Below are positions 1 to 28,900 of a stretch of 64,000 bases of DNA, one piece after another; within the stretch, counting starts at the first letter, position 1, and each line of letters opens with the position of its first letter. The DNA is taken from positions 31,639,927 through 31,703,926 of the forward strand of contig OX439012.1 of assembly GCA_949316495.1 (NCBI GenBank), written 5' to 3'. The notes under the pieces are model-generated. The model ran no database searches and was not told where the DNA came from. It saw nothing but the letters and a program-made list of their open reading frames with translations. Source of the stretch: Amphiduros pacificus (lineage: Eukaryota > Annelida > Polychaeta > Phyllodocida > Hesionidae). Position numbers and translations under genes: made by a program.

Positions 1-1262
1 ACAAGTCCGAAGTGTATGCCTGCTTCATCGATGCCACCAAAGCGTTTGACCGTGTGAGGCATGACAAGCTTTTCCAGCTGCTGATCGATAGAGGGGTTCC
101 AGGATTGGCATTGCGGTCTATGCCTGACCTATACCAGAGACAGGTAATGAGGACTGTTTGGAGAGGGCATCATTCAACTGTGTTTGAGACATGCAACGGC
201 ATCCGTCAGGGGGGAATTATTTCACCTCTCATGTTTTGTGTGTACATGGATGAGCTGCTCAACAGGTTGGAGGCTGGTGGAGTTGGTTGCTGGGTGGGTA
301 GGCACTACTACGGTGCTCTAGGTTACGCAGATGACCTTACCCTACTTGTACCCAGTGTATCTGGTCTGAGAACAATGGTCGCCTCTTGTGAAGGTTTTGG
401 GGAGGAGTACAGTGTCGGGTATAACCCAGTCAAGACCAAGTGTATGCTTTTCAGTCGACGGGCAGTAACGGCGAAACCACTGGTCGAGCTGAACGGAAGT
501 GCGCTGGCATGGGTGAACAGCACAGAGCACCTTGGCAATCACTTAGAATCTACGTTGTCGGAGAAGAAAGAGATACGTGAGAAGAAGGGTGATCTGATAG
601 GTCGAGTGAACACAGTGTTAGCCACATTGGCGAGGAGTAGTGACCTGGTGTTGGCAAGTGTCTTTAACTCTCAGTGTGCTCACTTCTATGGTGCCCAGGC
701 CTGGGACCTCACGGACAGAGAAGTGGAGAGTTTTCAGAGAACCTGGAAGCGGTGTGTGAGAAGACTACTGAGGCTGCCGTACAGGACACACACAAGGTAC
801 CTCCCACATCTACTAGGCACATGTAGCGCCATGGATCAAATCTATAGACGCTCTCTCAAGATGATCCGAACTATGATCAAGAGTGATAATAGCAGAACAG
901 CATTTATGGCGAGCCTATGTGCTGGAACAGCGAAAAGTGTGATTGGCAGGAATGTGAGAGTGATTGCTAAGAGACTGAAGGCAGAGGTCAGTGAAGTGAT
1001 GACAAGTGGGCATGGGATGCTCAAGCATGCATACATCGATGAGTGTACGGATCATGATCACATAGCGCTTTCTCTTATAATGGAAATGAGAGAATGTATT
1101 TGTGGTAGCAAGATGATAGCTGGTTTTAATGTTTCAAATATGGAAGACATTTTAAATGAAGTCTGTGAAAACTAATGTGAATAATTTTTAACCTGTATTT
1201 AATGTAAACAATACTCTATTCCATTTTAATGTGAAATGTGAATGAATAAAATAATTTATATA
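1..1262 (+). mobile_element. LINE (non-LTR retrotransposon), 3' part with reverse transcriptase
   Basis: An open frame from the left edge to the stop at 1173-1175 encodes the palm and C-terminal part of a LINE reverse transcriptase. Visible RT motifs in order are FIDATKAFDRV (block A, with the first catalytic Asp), GIRQGGIISPLMF (block B) and YADDLTLLV (catalytic YADD). A C-terminal region rich in Cys and basic residues follows (KRCVRRLLRLPY). There is no frame break in the roughly 390 codons visible. The 5' part (endonuclease, N-terminal RT) lies outside the window. After the stop comes a short AT-rich 3' tail ending near a gaataaaataa stretch at about 1243-1262, which I take as the element end. 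The style resembles CR1/Rex/Jockey-group elements, but the clade cannot be settled here. It appears to have landed next to the broken coding remnant that begins at about 1263. Confidence 0.88.
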
Positions 1263-2185
1263 ATGCTCTCTCCCTGTCGAGGTGATGCAGAAAGGTCAAG
1301 GGTTTCACTATGGTAGATGGAATGCTCAGACAGACGTAATCATTGGAAAAATTGCCATTGAACACGTTTCTGCCCCATTCACATGATTTCTTTCCCTGAA
1401 CAATGTCCAACATACACCGTGTCACGTAAGATGTACATTCAGACATCTTTTCTTTGTTCTTTTGGGCATACAGTTCTGCTGCATATCCTGCGTTAAGATA
1501 CAACTAAAATACCTTCATACGAATACTTGGCAACCTGTTACTTTCCTTGCGGTTACTTCTCTTCCAGTCTGTGAAAGAGTTTAGTCAGGGACTCATCCAG
1601 CACTTTGGTGTGATGCCTCTTGAGTTCTTCGCAGAGGACTCCAATGCTATTGTTCTCATTGACCAAGTACTTTACATTCCAGGGTTCCATCTCTGTGTGT
1701 AGGTTGGGCTTGACAAGGTGTGAGCAAACAACATTCATCAGTTGTCTGTCTGGTTCTGTCAATTGAACAACCATTGTTGTAGCACTCAATATGTTTGCTG
1801 GGTCAACCACCACTCTGGTCATGTGACGACGTATTCTCTCATTTTCTCCCTTCCTCTTCAGAGATCTCTGCATGATGCTTGCCAGACACAAATTGTATTC
1901 ATCTAAACCCTACCTGTATCTAGGCAGATTCACTCTGCACCCAGAAGGAACACATGCACACACTTCTAAAACTGCTCTCCACTGAGCAATCACTTCAGCT
2001 ACAGTCTTGATCAACATTGTTTTTCTGACAGTTGGAATCTCTTCTGTAATGAATCCCATGTCAGTCATTACATCTTCAATCTTCCTCGGGGCCATGTTCA
2101 TCTCAACTTTGTTTCACTCTTGTCCATAGGCTTAATGGTTGTCTGTAGACATTTTCTGTTCATGTCTTCAGAGATAAAGTACCTA
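1263..2185 (-). pseudogene. Unidentified coding remnant, distal half
   Basis: Minus-strand open stretches of 60 to 110 codons (about 1263-1500, 1553-1891 and 1910-2101) have the composition of real protein, for example MEPWNVKYLV and SCEWGRNVFNGNF, but I recognise no family. They sit on the same strand as the Walker-A-bearing stretch at 3591-4370 and probably belong to the same old gene or element, separated by the TIR element at 2186-3590. The reading is broken in several places, so I treat it as a fossil. The origin is open: an old autonomous transposon or a decayed host gene duplicate would both fit. Confidence 0.35.
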
Positions 2186-3590
2186 CCGTATTTACTCGTG
2201 TATAGGACGACTCTTGTATCAGACGAACTCCCAAAATTGAGGTTATTTTGCTTGAAAAAAACAATTTCAGAATATAAGACAAGTTGGTTTTTCTCAAGAT
2301 ATTGGCTCTGCTACCATTCAAGGTTCAGCTGAAGCTTGGTGGCCATTTAAAAAGTGAAACGTAAATATGCTTACAATACAAGATCTTAACGGTCTTATAC
2401 ACGAGTATTCCCTACCTTGGTGCAACGTCACGGGTCACGTGACTCACCTCGCGACCACGGCGGCCATATTGGAGCCGCTGAAAACAAAGTGAACACACCT
2501 ATTGCACACAGAGAGAACTTACAAATTTATCACCGTTTATTGCACTCAGATTTCAACCAAATGTCACATCAAACAAAACTAAACGAATATCAGACGTAGC
2601 GGGTCGAGAATTTCTCCACGAAGTAAAACGTAATACGGTGTACGTGATGTCCTTGATCTTAAGTGTCAAAACAAACACGTGGTGGAATATTTCTTTGTGT
2701 ATTGCAGCCAAAGATATTAATTATATCGCTTTTAATTATTATCGTTTATAGTACTCGATCAGCCGTAAATCACCGTGATAATATTGGGTAAATACCTTTA
2801 TTTATCATTTAAAATGCAATTAAAATCGATCCACGTGTGAAAGCATTTCTGTCAAAAAGGGAAGACACGACTCAAAGCAGTGGTAACAATGACGAGTGCA
2901 AAACTGTGAGCGCCGATAATTGGTATCAGTGAAATTTGACTAATTTTCACACCACTGAATGGGAAGACATCAAAGGCAGAATTGAATTGTGTGATATAAT
3001 TAAATAATAATTTTAATTTTAATAGACATAGAAGTAAAACGTAAATACGATGTCCGTGACGTAGCGGATCGATTGGCCACGTGACTCACAAATCATATGA
3101 TCATTGACTTTGCAGATTTGCTAGAGAATTGCGTTTTAAATGATAAATAAAAGCATATACCCAATATAAACACAAAATACGCTTTGCAGGTCGAGAACAG
3201 AACAAAACCATCCATCCATTTAACATGCATTGCGCAATACTAGCGTGAAAGCAAATATCGGACAGGCGGACTACTGTCCACACGTGGTTGAATATTTCAT
3301 TGTGTATTATTATAAGCCAAAGATATTAATTATATCGCTTTTAATTATTATCGTTTATAATATTGGGTAAATACCTTTATTTATCATTTAAAATGCAATT
3401 AAAATTGATCCGCTATGTCCGATATTCGTTATTTCGAAAATAAGAATGTTCGTAATGATAACTTGTAGTGCCGTAATTTTTGGGCGTAAATCCTCGTCCA
3501 CAGGTTGCTCTCGTGTATAAGACGACCCCCCAAACATTAACTAAGGGTTTTTGTACAAAAACCTTGTCCTATATACGAGTAAGTACGGTA
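2186..3590. mobile_element. DNA-transposon-like element with 'taccgtatttactcg' terminal inverted repeats (possibly composite)
   Basis: The left end at about 2186 reads taccgtatttactcgtgtat, and the right end near 3568-3590 is its near inverse (atacgagtaagtacggta). Similar internal ends occur at about 2395-2412 (cttatacacgagta) and 3512-3525 (ctcgtgtataagacgac), so this may be two or three related short elements side by side or nested. The interior has a partial internal duplication: stretches near 2690-2830 and 3285-3405 are nearly identical (for example gtgtattgcagccaaagata against its counterpart). No transposase frame is visible, so it is non-autonomous. It splits the unidentified coding remnant in two. 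The same family gives the clean 110-bp copy at 22853-22963. Confidence 0.55.
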
Positions 3591-4370
3591 ATCAATGAAA
3601 ACTGTTGTGGAATGTGCTCACTGTCCAAAGTTCCAAGACAGATTCAATCTCCTTCTGATTTGCCCCCACATTTATGCTTGGAATGTGAAAGACCATACAT
3701 CTATTCTTCACATTTGAGCACACATAAAAGCCATTTGCAAGGATAATGGCTGACCTGTCATCCAATGCATAGTCTACTGACTTAACCCACTTTTCACCTT
3801 GTTTGGTTTTTGATACTCTGCCTCTGATGTTTATTGTTACTCCACTGTCATAGACATTTTCAGTGTCACAGGCTCTAATGAAGTGTTGCAGCCAAATGCA
3901 TTCTTACCACTCTCCACTGACTTCCACTCCTCAATCAACCTCTAACCCAGCACTGTCTCATACTTGTTTTCAGAAGTCAGCGTGTGTGCCCTGGTGGTGG
4001 AATAGTGCTCATGTTGAGAAGCAAACTCATTCCCAAGCTCTCCTCAGCCATTAGAAATCATTTGCAGTGCCTGTGTGGCAAATGATTTCCCTGCCCCTGT
4101 AGGACCATCGAGGACCACTGTGGGCTTGCACTTTTGTGGCAAGAAATTGCATGCAGTATTTCTAACTGGGCACCATTGTCTGCAGTGCTGCTGCTGCTGG
4201 GGAAAAGGTCATGCACCATGTGCTCCAAGGACAGATTTCATCAGGGAGGTTTGCAGGTTCTATTCTGGGTTGAGATACACAAGAATCTTTGTTTTCCCTC
4301 ACCAAAACAGTCTCATTCAGTGCTCTGAAGTCTTGTCTTTAACTCTCACCATTAAATAGCCTTAACAACA
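3591..4370 (-). pseudogene. Broken P-loop NTPase-like remnant
   Basis: On the minus strand a short stretch reads VVLDGPTGAGKS at about 4088-4125, a good Walker A (P-loop) motif. Further downstream on the same strand, at about 3600-3870, is another protein-like stretch (NIRGRVSKTKQGEKWVKS, then FYVCSNVKNRCMVFHIPS). The frame is not continuous across the region and several breaks are present, so it is a fossil. The combination suggests an ATPase or helicase, but no diagnostic motif beyond the P-loop is secure. It could come from a large transposon or a decayed host gene. Confidence 0.4.
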
Positions 4371-4570
4371 CGCAGAAAATCCATCCTTGTCGCCAAATAC
4401 AAGATCAAGATCTGTCACTGGTTTGATTTGATTTGATCTGAGAAGTTGGCCGCTCCACTTTTGCCTCGTGGGCACTTTGAGCCTATGCAGTATGGCTACA
4501 CAGCTAGAAGGGAGACCCAATGCGCACTATCTCCAATCTGTGGACTTTAGTGATCAAACGCCTGGTAGGC
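4371..4570. other. Intergenic stretch, nothing recognised
   Basis: Short AT-rich stretch with a small tttgatttgatttgatc direct repeat at about 4421-4440. No coding signal, RNA gene or repeat family is recognised. Confidence 0.5.
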
Positions 4571-5202
4571 AGGCCTTGACATACTCACTGGCCTGGTGCC
4601 ACCAGATCCTCTGTTCAGGCAAGTGAATGCCCTGTTATAGTGGCCCAGTTGGGCAACCACATTTTTGGTCTTTTAGTGGCGTCCTTGAAGATGGAATCCT
4701 TTATTCAATATGGAAAGTAGTAACGCGCATATACCAAACGAAACAGAGGAGTCACTCCACTACACTAATCCTTGATAGATATTTGTCTCATATCACGATC
4801 AATGGACTTTTGATCGGGAAAAGTAACCCCCAGTCAGGCCTTGACATAAAGAGAAAAATGTTGGTTGCCCAGTTGGGCCACCAGAGCATGTGAAGTGGGG
4901 GCCCGAAGTTCTTAGGATAATGATTAGAGTAATAAAATCAAGATAGTTTGGGCCACTAAAAGACCAAAAATATGGTTGCCCAACTGCAACAGAGCATTCA
5001 CTGGCCCGAACAGAGGATCTGGTGGCCCCGGGCCACCGGGCCAGTGCGTATGTCAAGCCCTGCCAGTCAGTCATTATACAGCCTCATGTACAATGTATCG
5101 CACATCTTATTATCCTTAGAAACTTCGGGCTACCACATCTCATGCTGTGGTGGCCCAACTGGGCAATCAATATTTTTCTCTTAATGTCAAGGCCTGGTAG
5201 GG
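4571..5202. mobile_element. Nested MITE-like repeats ('caggccttgacata' family)
   Basis: Termini aggccttgacata and tatgtcaagccct bound an inner copy at about 4831-5066. Its interior includes gttgcccagttgggccacca and a run of near-palindromic ggccaccgggcc. Around it are the two halves of a second copy in the opposite orientation: 4571-4680 (from aggccttgacatactcactg to ttttagtggc) and 5100-5202 (ending tgtcaaggcct). The simplest reading is that one copy inserted into another of its own family, with some unrelated sequence between. Related copies lie at 22118-22323 and 31770-31888. No coding capacity is seen. Confidence 0.65.
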
Positions 5203-5986
5203 GCATCAATAATAGCCACAAACTGCTCATAAAGTATTGTCAATGTCATCAGGGTGATGAAAGTTTATTCAGAAATAGCACCACGAGTTAATAATTTCCA
5301 CAGAAATCTCCTTTTACTCCTGTTTGAATTTCATTTTTATTTGATTTGGTACAAAACCTTCATATATATATATAATCTTAGGAATGATGTATTTATGACA
5401 GACCTCAATTTCTCATGTAAATATCATATTATTAGATTATTTTAATTCAGATTTTTCTATGTTTAAACCATTTTAGAGACTGATTGCTGAGAAAGAACCA
5501 GCTTTCTTAAACTTATCCATGTACAGATGGTGTAAAACAGCAGAATATTACATATATGGTGTAGCACATAATAAAATATTTATAGAATAGTTGTATAATG
5601 AGTAGCAGAATATATAATAAAACATACTATACCATACATAGAACAAGACTACAACATAATTGGACATGAGTGAAAATGGCAAAGTATCCAGAAGACGAGG
5701 TGGACAACGTTCGCAGTCCCTAAGCCAATAATTGGACATGAGTATTACATAAACATATTTTATTTCATCTTGAAATAAATGAAAAAATGGTTTATGGGTG
5801 CTAGTTGCAATAATTATATGACAAAATAATGCCATTGTTTATTGTTTGCAATAATCTGAGAATTTGTATTGTCTACAACATTCAAACACTTTTCCCTGAA
5901 TGAGATGGAGATATATGTGTTTGACTGAGACCCGACATGATGGAGATCCTTCCAGTTTGGTCCTCATTCTTTCAGCAACTTCCTGT
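5203..5986. other. SRM 3' flank and 3' UTR region
   Basis: AT-rich sequence downstream of the SRM stop on the minus strand. A minus-strand AATAAA (seen as tttatt) at 5838-5843 lies about 144 nt beyond the stop and is the best candidate poly(A) signal. Nothing else is recognised. Confidence 0.5.
5838..5843 (-). promoter_or_regulatory. Candidate poly(A) signal of SRM
   Basis: Canonical AATAAA on the minus strand about 144 nt past the SRM stop codon. It is the first canonical hexamer I see downstream. Inferred from position only. Confidence 0.45.
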
Positions 5987-23789
<17,803 letters not shown>

Positions 23790-25966
23790 TGCCTGAAATA
23801 CATCACAAACCTTCGTATCACTTGCTATTTCCCTCTTGTTCTTGAAATCATTTCTTGCTCAGTTATGATTTTGTATCTGCATGATTTTTTTCTGCAGTCA
23901 TCACTTGTGTAAAGTACTAGACAGAAATGATGTTTACAAGTAAATGACATACTAGTGACAACTGGTAAATTTAACTGGTAAATTTCTTTCTTTCATACAG
24001 TTTCTTTCATAATTCATTGAAAGCACATGATAAAATAATTTTTAAATTCTATATATAACAGAGATGCAGAATATTTGAAAATCAAAACCATTGATCAAAA
24101 TTACTTCTGCTGAAAATAAATCGAACAATATTTGCAGTAAACTTGTGTTGTAAATTTGACAATTGAATATATAGGCAAAATGTTCTGAAGTCGGGCCTAA
24201 CTATTTTATCAGGACTGTATTGGGAACTTCTTTCCAGCTTATATACAAACAGCATATGATTTTCAGCTGGAAACAAGGAGGACTTCAAATGGTTCTAAAG
24301 ACATATCAGAGAATAAAAACAGATGCCTGGTAATAAGTAGGGATTGTCTATCTACTCCAGCCACCTATCTACTCCAGCCACCTATCTACTCCAGCCACCT
24401 ATCTACTCCAGCCACCTATCTACTCCAGCCACCTATCTACTCCAGCCACCTATCTACTCCAGCCACCTATCTACTCCAGCCACCTATCTACTCCAGCCAC
24501 CTATCTACTCCAGCCACCTATCTACTCCAGCCACCTATCTACTCCAGCCACCTATCTACTCCAGCCACCTATCTACTCCAGCCACCTATCTACTCCAGCC
24601 ACCTATCTACTCCAGCCACCTATCTACTCCAGCCACCTATCTACTCCAGCCACCTATCTACTCCAGCCACCTATCTACTCCAGCCACCTATCTACTCCAG
24701 CCACCTATCTACTCCAGCCACCTATCTACTCCAGCCACCTATCTACTCCAGCCACCTATCTACTCCAGCCACCTATCTACTCCAGCCACCTATCTACTCC
24801 AGCCACCTATCTACTCCAGCCACCTATCTACTCCAGCCACCTATCTACTCCAGCCACCTATCTACTCCAGCCACCTATCTACTCCAGCCACCTATCTACT
24901 ATTTAAAACTGGATTATTTGTCATCATCAGTCATCTTGTATGAAAATCATCGTCTCGCACACACCTATATTGTTACCTCAGGCCCCAACATTAGAACTAC
25001 GCATTCAAGTTTGGCAGCCATTTTAATCTTCTTAAACGTAAATAAAATGCATTTCTAAGCAAAGTTTAGCTCACATTATCTGTAATTTTCACTTGTAGAT
25101 AATTTACTTTGATAAGCTGCCCAAATTCAGCAGCTTGACCGCGGTTCAATGTGCCAGTTCAACAGCGCGGTCAACAAAGTGTCGCGGTTATTTTGATCAT
25201 AATTCGTTATTTTCACCACAAATCCTGTCAAGTACTGACAGTCACTCAGTGTGTCTCTGGTCTAACATTACTAACCATGCTGCCAGTCTGTGCAACTTTG
25301 CAAGCTTGCACCCTCAGTGGGATGCCAACTGGTTTTGCCGAATAAACTTACAGATGTTGCATTCATTGCCATTCATCATGTTCATCACCTGGAACTTAAG
25401 TGGAAAGCTGGTTTGGTACGAGTACAGTCGGTACGTACTGATCAAATACTGACATCATTTTTTTCCATTTTAACGCCAGTAAACCATACGTTTAATGTGT
25501 CATCTACACGACTTCATTCAGTGTGCCATAATGACATGTTACGTACCTCTTTATTGAGATCTTGTGATCCGTATTTGTTGCAGGACAAGGATGAAATACT
25601 GAACGATTTTTGATTTTTTTGATTTGATTTGATATGATCAGTGGATGTGTGCGAAAACGTGTGAAGAAAGACCTCTAACACAGACACAGATATGATTGGC
25701 AGAAGTGCAACGGTGCTTTCAAATGTTTCAACTTACTATAAATTTATCACGCTATTATAATAATTATAGCATTCAAAGAAACCAATAATTTTTAAACAAA
25801 TTGTATTATGTCTTGAAATTTTAAAATTTAAATTAAAACCAATCAATTAGTATAAGTGTAAAACTCGAGGCAATCTAGGGAGCATGCATTGGACACAGTA
25901 GCATCACGAATTCATGAGTCAAAAGATACCGATATTATTTGTTAATATAGCAAAATAATTCTCAAT
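23790..25966. other. Divergent intergenic region between SRM and DCAF17
   Basis: Upstream region of both genes. It should hold both promoters and perhaps a 5' non-coding SRM exon, but I see no convincing TATA box or CpG-rich block. It contains the 17-bp array at 24346-24901. A stretch near 25310-25355 (ggatgccaactggttttgcc...aacttacagatgt) resembles 28148-28205 in DCAF17 intron 2 and marks an old dispersed repeat. The remainder is AT-rich with no recognised feature. Confidence 0.5.
24346..24901. repeat. 17-bp minisatellite, about 33 units, nearly perfect
   Basis: Unit ctatctactccagccac repeated about 33 times with no base changes that I can find. Such uniformity means very recent expansion or ongoing homogenisation, and copy number in the assembly may be unreliable. 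It lies in the SRM/DCAF17 divergent spacer. No exon sequence is included as far as I can tell. Confidence 0.95.
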
Positions 25967-28900
25967 ATGAAGAAAAAAAGTAGTATACTATATAAAATAA
26001 GACAGAGGGAATACTTTGTCAAGTGTAATTTGCGTGCTAATGCGATGATTCTTCGAGAAATCGTCTGTCAGGTCAGTTTTCACAGTAATGTCAAATGTTT
26101 AATTTTACAGTTTCAAAACTTGCCAAAACCAAAGGTGCTCTCAAGTTGGGTATTCTGAGGGAACTTCACATGCATCGAATGTCTGTTCTTGTTACCACCA
26201 GTAGGCCTTTCCTTACAAACATAAACTTGGATGATTAAAAATGATAGAAGAGCCAAATATAGAATTCTGACTCAGAGTACTAATAAATAAATAAATTTAA
26301 ATAAATAAATTTATAATTAGAAGGAGCCCATCCACGGGTTATTTTCACAATGTGTCAGCTTTACCCCTAAGGGACGAGGCTATCTAAATTTATTGATTGG
26401 CTGGACTAACCAATTTTTTTCTGGACTAGTGTATCTACACACTTAATTGATAAAATATAAAACCATGGTTATTCAATATGCTCAATGAAGTGCTGGGGTC
26501 AAAAGTTCATAATCCAGTCAGTCTGACGTCATTATCATGATTACATTGTTACAAAGTTGCAGCCCAAGGGAATGTTACAAAATGATTTCATTGAACCAGA
26601 ACAATAGGGATGTCAACGTCCCTCCTGTCCATTACTGGTGGTGGACGTTGCCGTCCTTCCCGTCCGTTAGGGGATAAGGGTTTCATGTGCCAGTCATGTG
26701 CCAGATCAGCATATTCTCACTGAAATTGCATTCGTTTTTTGAACATATAATCTTAGCTTATTTGAGAGGCTGTTTGCATGGAATCCCTCTGTCCTCATCT
26801 CAAAAAATTACATCATGACCACAGCTGGCTGTATACATCTGGTCCATATGGTTTATTTCTTATCTTAATATAAATATTATTCTGAGTGCCGCACACACAT
26901 CTGGTTTGCTTACCAATCACAGCCATCGAGATAATGGTGAGAGACAATGGCGATAATTTCAACCAATCAGAGAACAGTTAACAAACATTTACAAGAAATG
27001 TCCACAGTAACCATGGCAGGAAGCGTTGATCATCGTGTGTCAATATTTTAATATCACATAGATGGCCTCCTCAGAATAAATAATAGAAACAAATAATTTA
27101 ACAATTTAACTGAGAAAAAATTATAACAATAATAGTTATTTATATTTATTGTTAGTGATAATGGTAGAAACTTTAAAAAACTGGCAACAGGATCATTTAG
27201 GCATCTATGTATGATCTAGCTTATCATATTTCTTTGACACAAATGCATGGTGTAAACCAGTTTCCCATATTCTGATAATATTGAATTTCATATATTACCC
27301 CACATAATATCAAAACAAATGACAAGGTAAACGATTCTTGCTATCTGCTCTCCCAGATTTTTAGCTGAAGAAATTGGCACGAGAGAGCAGTGTATGACAG
27401 CAAAAATGTTGCTATGTAAACTTCCACCCGCCGGTTTTCAAGATGGGAGGGAAATTTCAGATTGACATTGTTCATCAACAAGCAATGTCAGTGCTATTGC
27501 GTTTTTGTTGTGCAATCTTTATAGAAGTATATTGCAATTTATGTAATATTTTTCCCCAAACAACGATGTAAAGATGAAAGGCAGAGGCGACAATGCCCCA
27601 ATCAAGCCGTCGCCGCTGTTCCAGATGTGTCATACGTGCAAAGAATTTGGTTAAATACGATCGTAGCACTGTGCAAATGCAGCGGATATGGGAGAGCAGA
27701 TAGGGAGAATTGAAACATTGTAAAGAAAGTGTAATATAGAAAGTATCAGGAGGAACTAAACTACAACATATTTTGAAATGCTATTGAAATAAAGTTTTCT
27801 TTATCATTTGCAGAAAAGCACAAAATTTGATAAAATCTGGGAGAAACATTCCAATCACCCTATTAACTATGAGCTGTGAGTATATGGTTTATATATTATT
27901 ATCCAGTAACAGTAGTACACATAGAGATACAGTTGTTTTGTACACATTGTGAAATCAGGAGTGCCACAGGGAACGGTACTGGGACCAAAAGTTTTTTATA
28001 CTTTATATTAATGGCATTGGGGAGAAATTAAAACATTCAAACAAAAACCAGATGACAGCCACCAATAAAGTTGAAAACGATATTAATGCAGTAAAATTGC
28101 ATTGAAATAGCTTTGAAATCGCTTTGACCAGCTGCATCCCTAGTGCACTCTTGAACTCTCAGCAGGATGCCAGTTGGTTTTGTTGAGTAAACTTACAGAT
28201 GTAGATGTAGATGTAGATGTGTACTTTCAGTTGTTTTTGTTTCAGTCAAGATATGTTGTTTTGATTAATTTGAATAAATTCTATAAGATTAAAGCCAGCA
28301 AAGAGCTGCATAATAGTGGCATTTCAACTAAATTTGATAATATTTTAAAATTATCTGTGCAGTGGGAAGATCTACTTTGACAACTACAGGACATGTTTTA
28401 CAATGTAAGTTTAACAATCATTTACATCTAAGTATTGAATTTCAATAGTTAAATACATATTACAAAATCAAAATATATTTTAAGAAAAATATATATTAAA
28501 TACAGTACAATATTTCAAAGATTATGTTTGTTAATAGAAATAGTAACTTGAAACTAAAGATTGATTGACTGTTTTTATATTGGCTTAATAGTTAAAAGTT
28601 TATGGTGGTCACATAATTCTGATGTACAATATGTCATATTCAGAAATGGCATGAAGGGATTACCTCAGCAGATCTATAAGTTGCCACAGTGTCCTAAATC
28701 ACAGAAGATAGAAGACACGCTCATTTGTGAGTGCCCTCTGGTGAGTATTACACACACTTGTGAGTGCCCTCTGGTGAGTATTACACACACTTGTGAGTGC
28801 CCTCTGGTGAGTATTACACACACTTGTGAGTGCCCTCTGGTGAGTATTACACACACTTGTGAGTGCCCTCTGGTGAGTATTACACACACTTGATGGGGAA

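Noticed and set aside
24344-24943. 199-codon open frame of YSSHLSTPAT-like repeats
   Set aside because: A 17-bp array read in one direction. It has no homology and no splice or start context.
25135-25613. Overlapping 64-107-codon frames upstream of DCAF17
   Set aside because: No recognisable protein, overlapping in different frames, and part matches a dispersed repeat.
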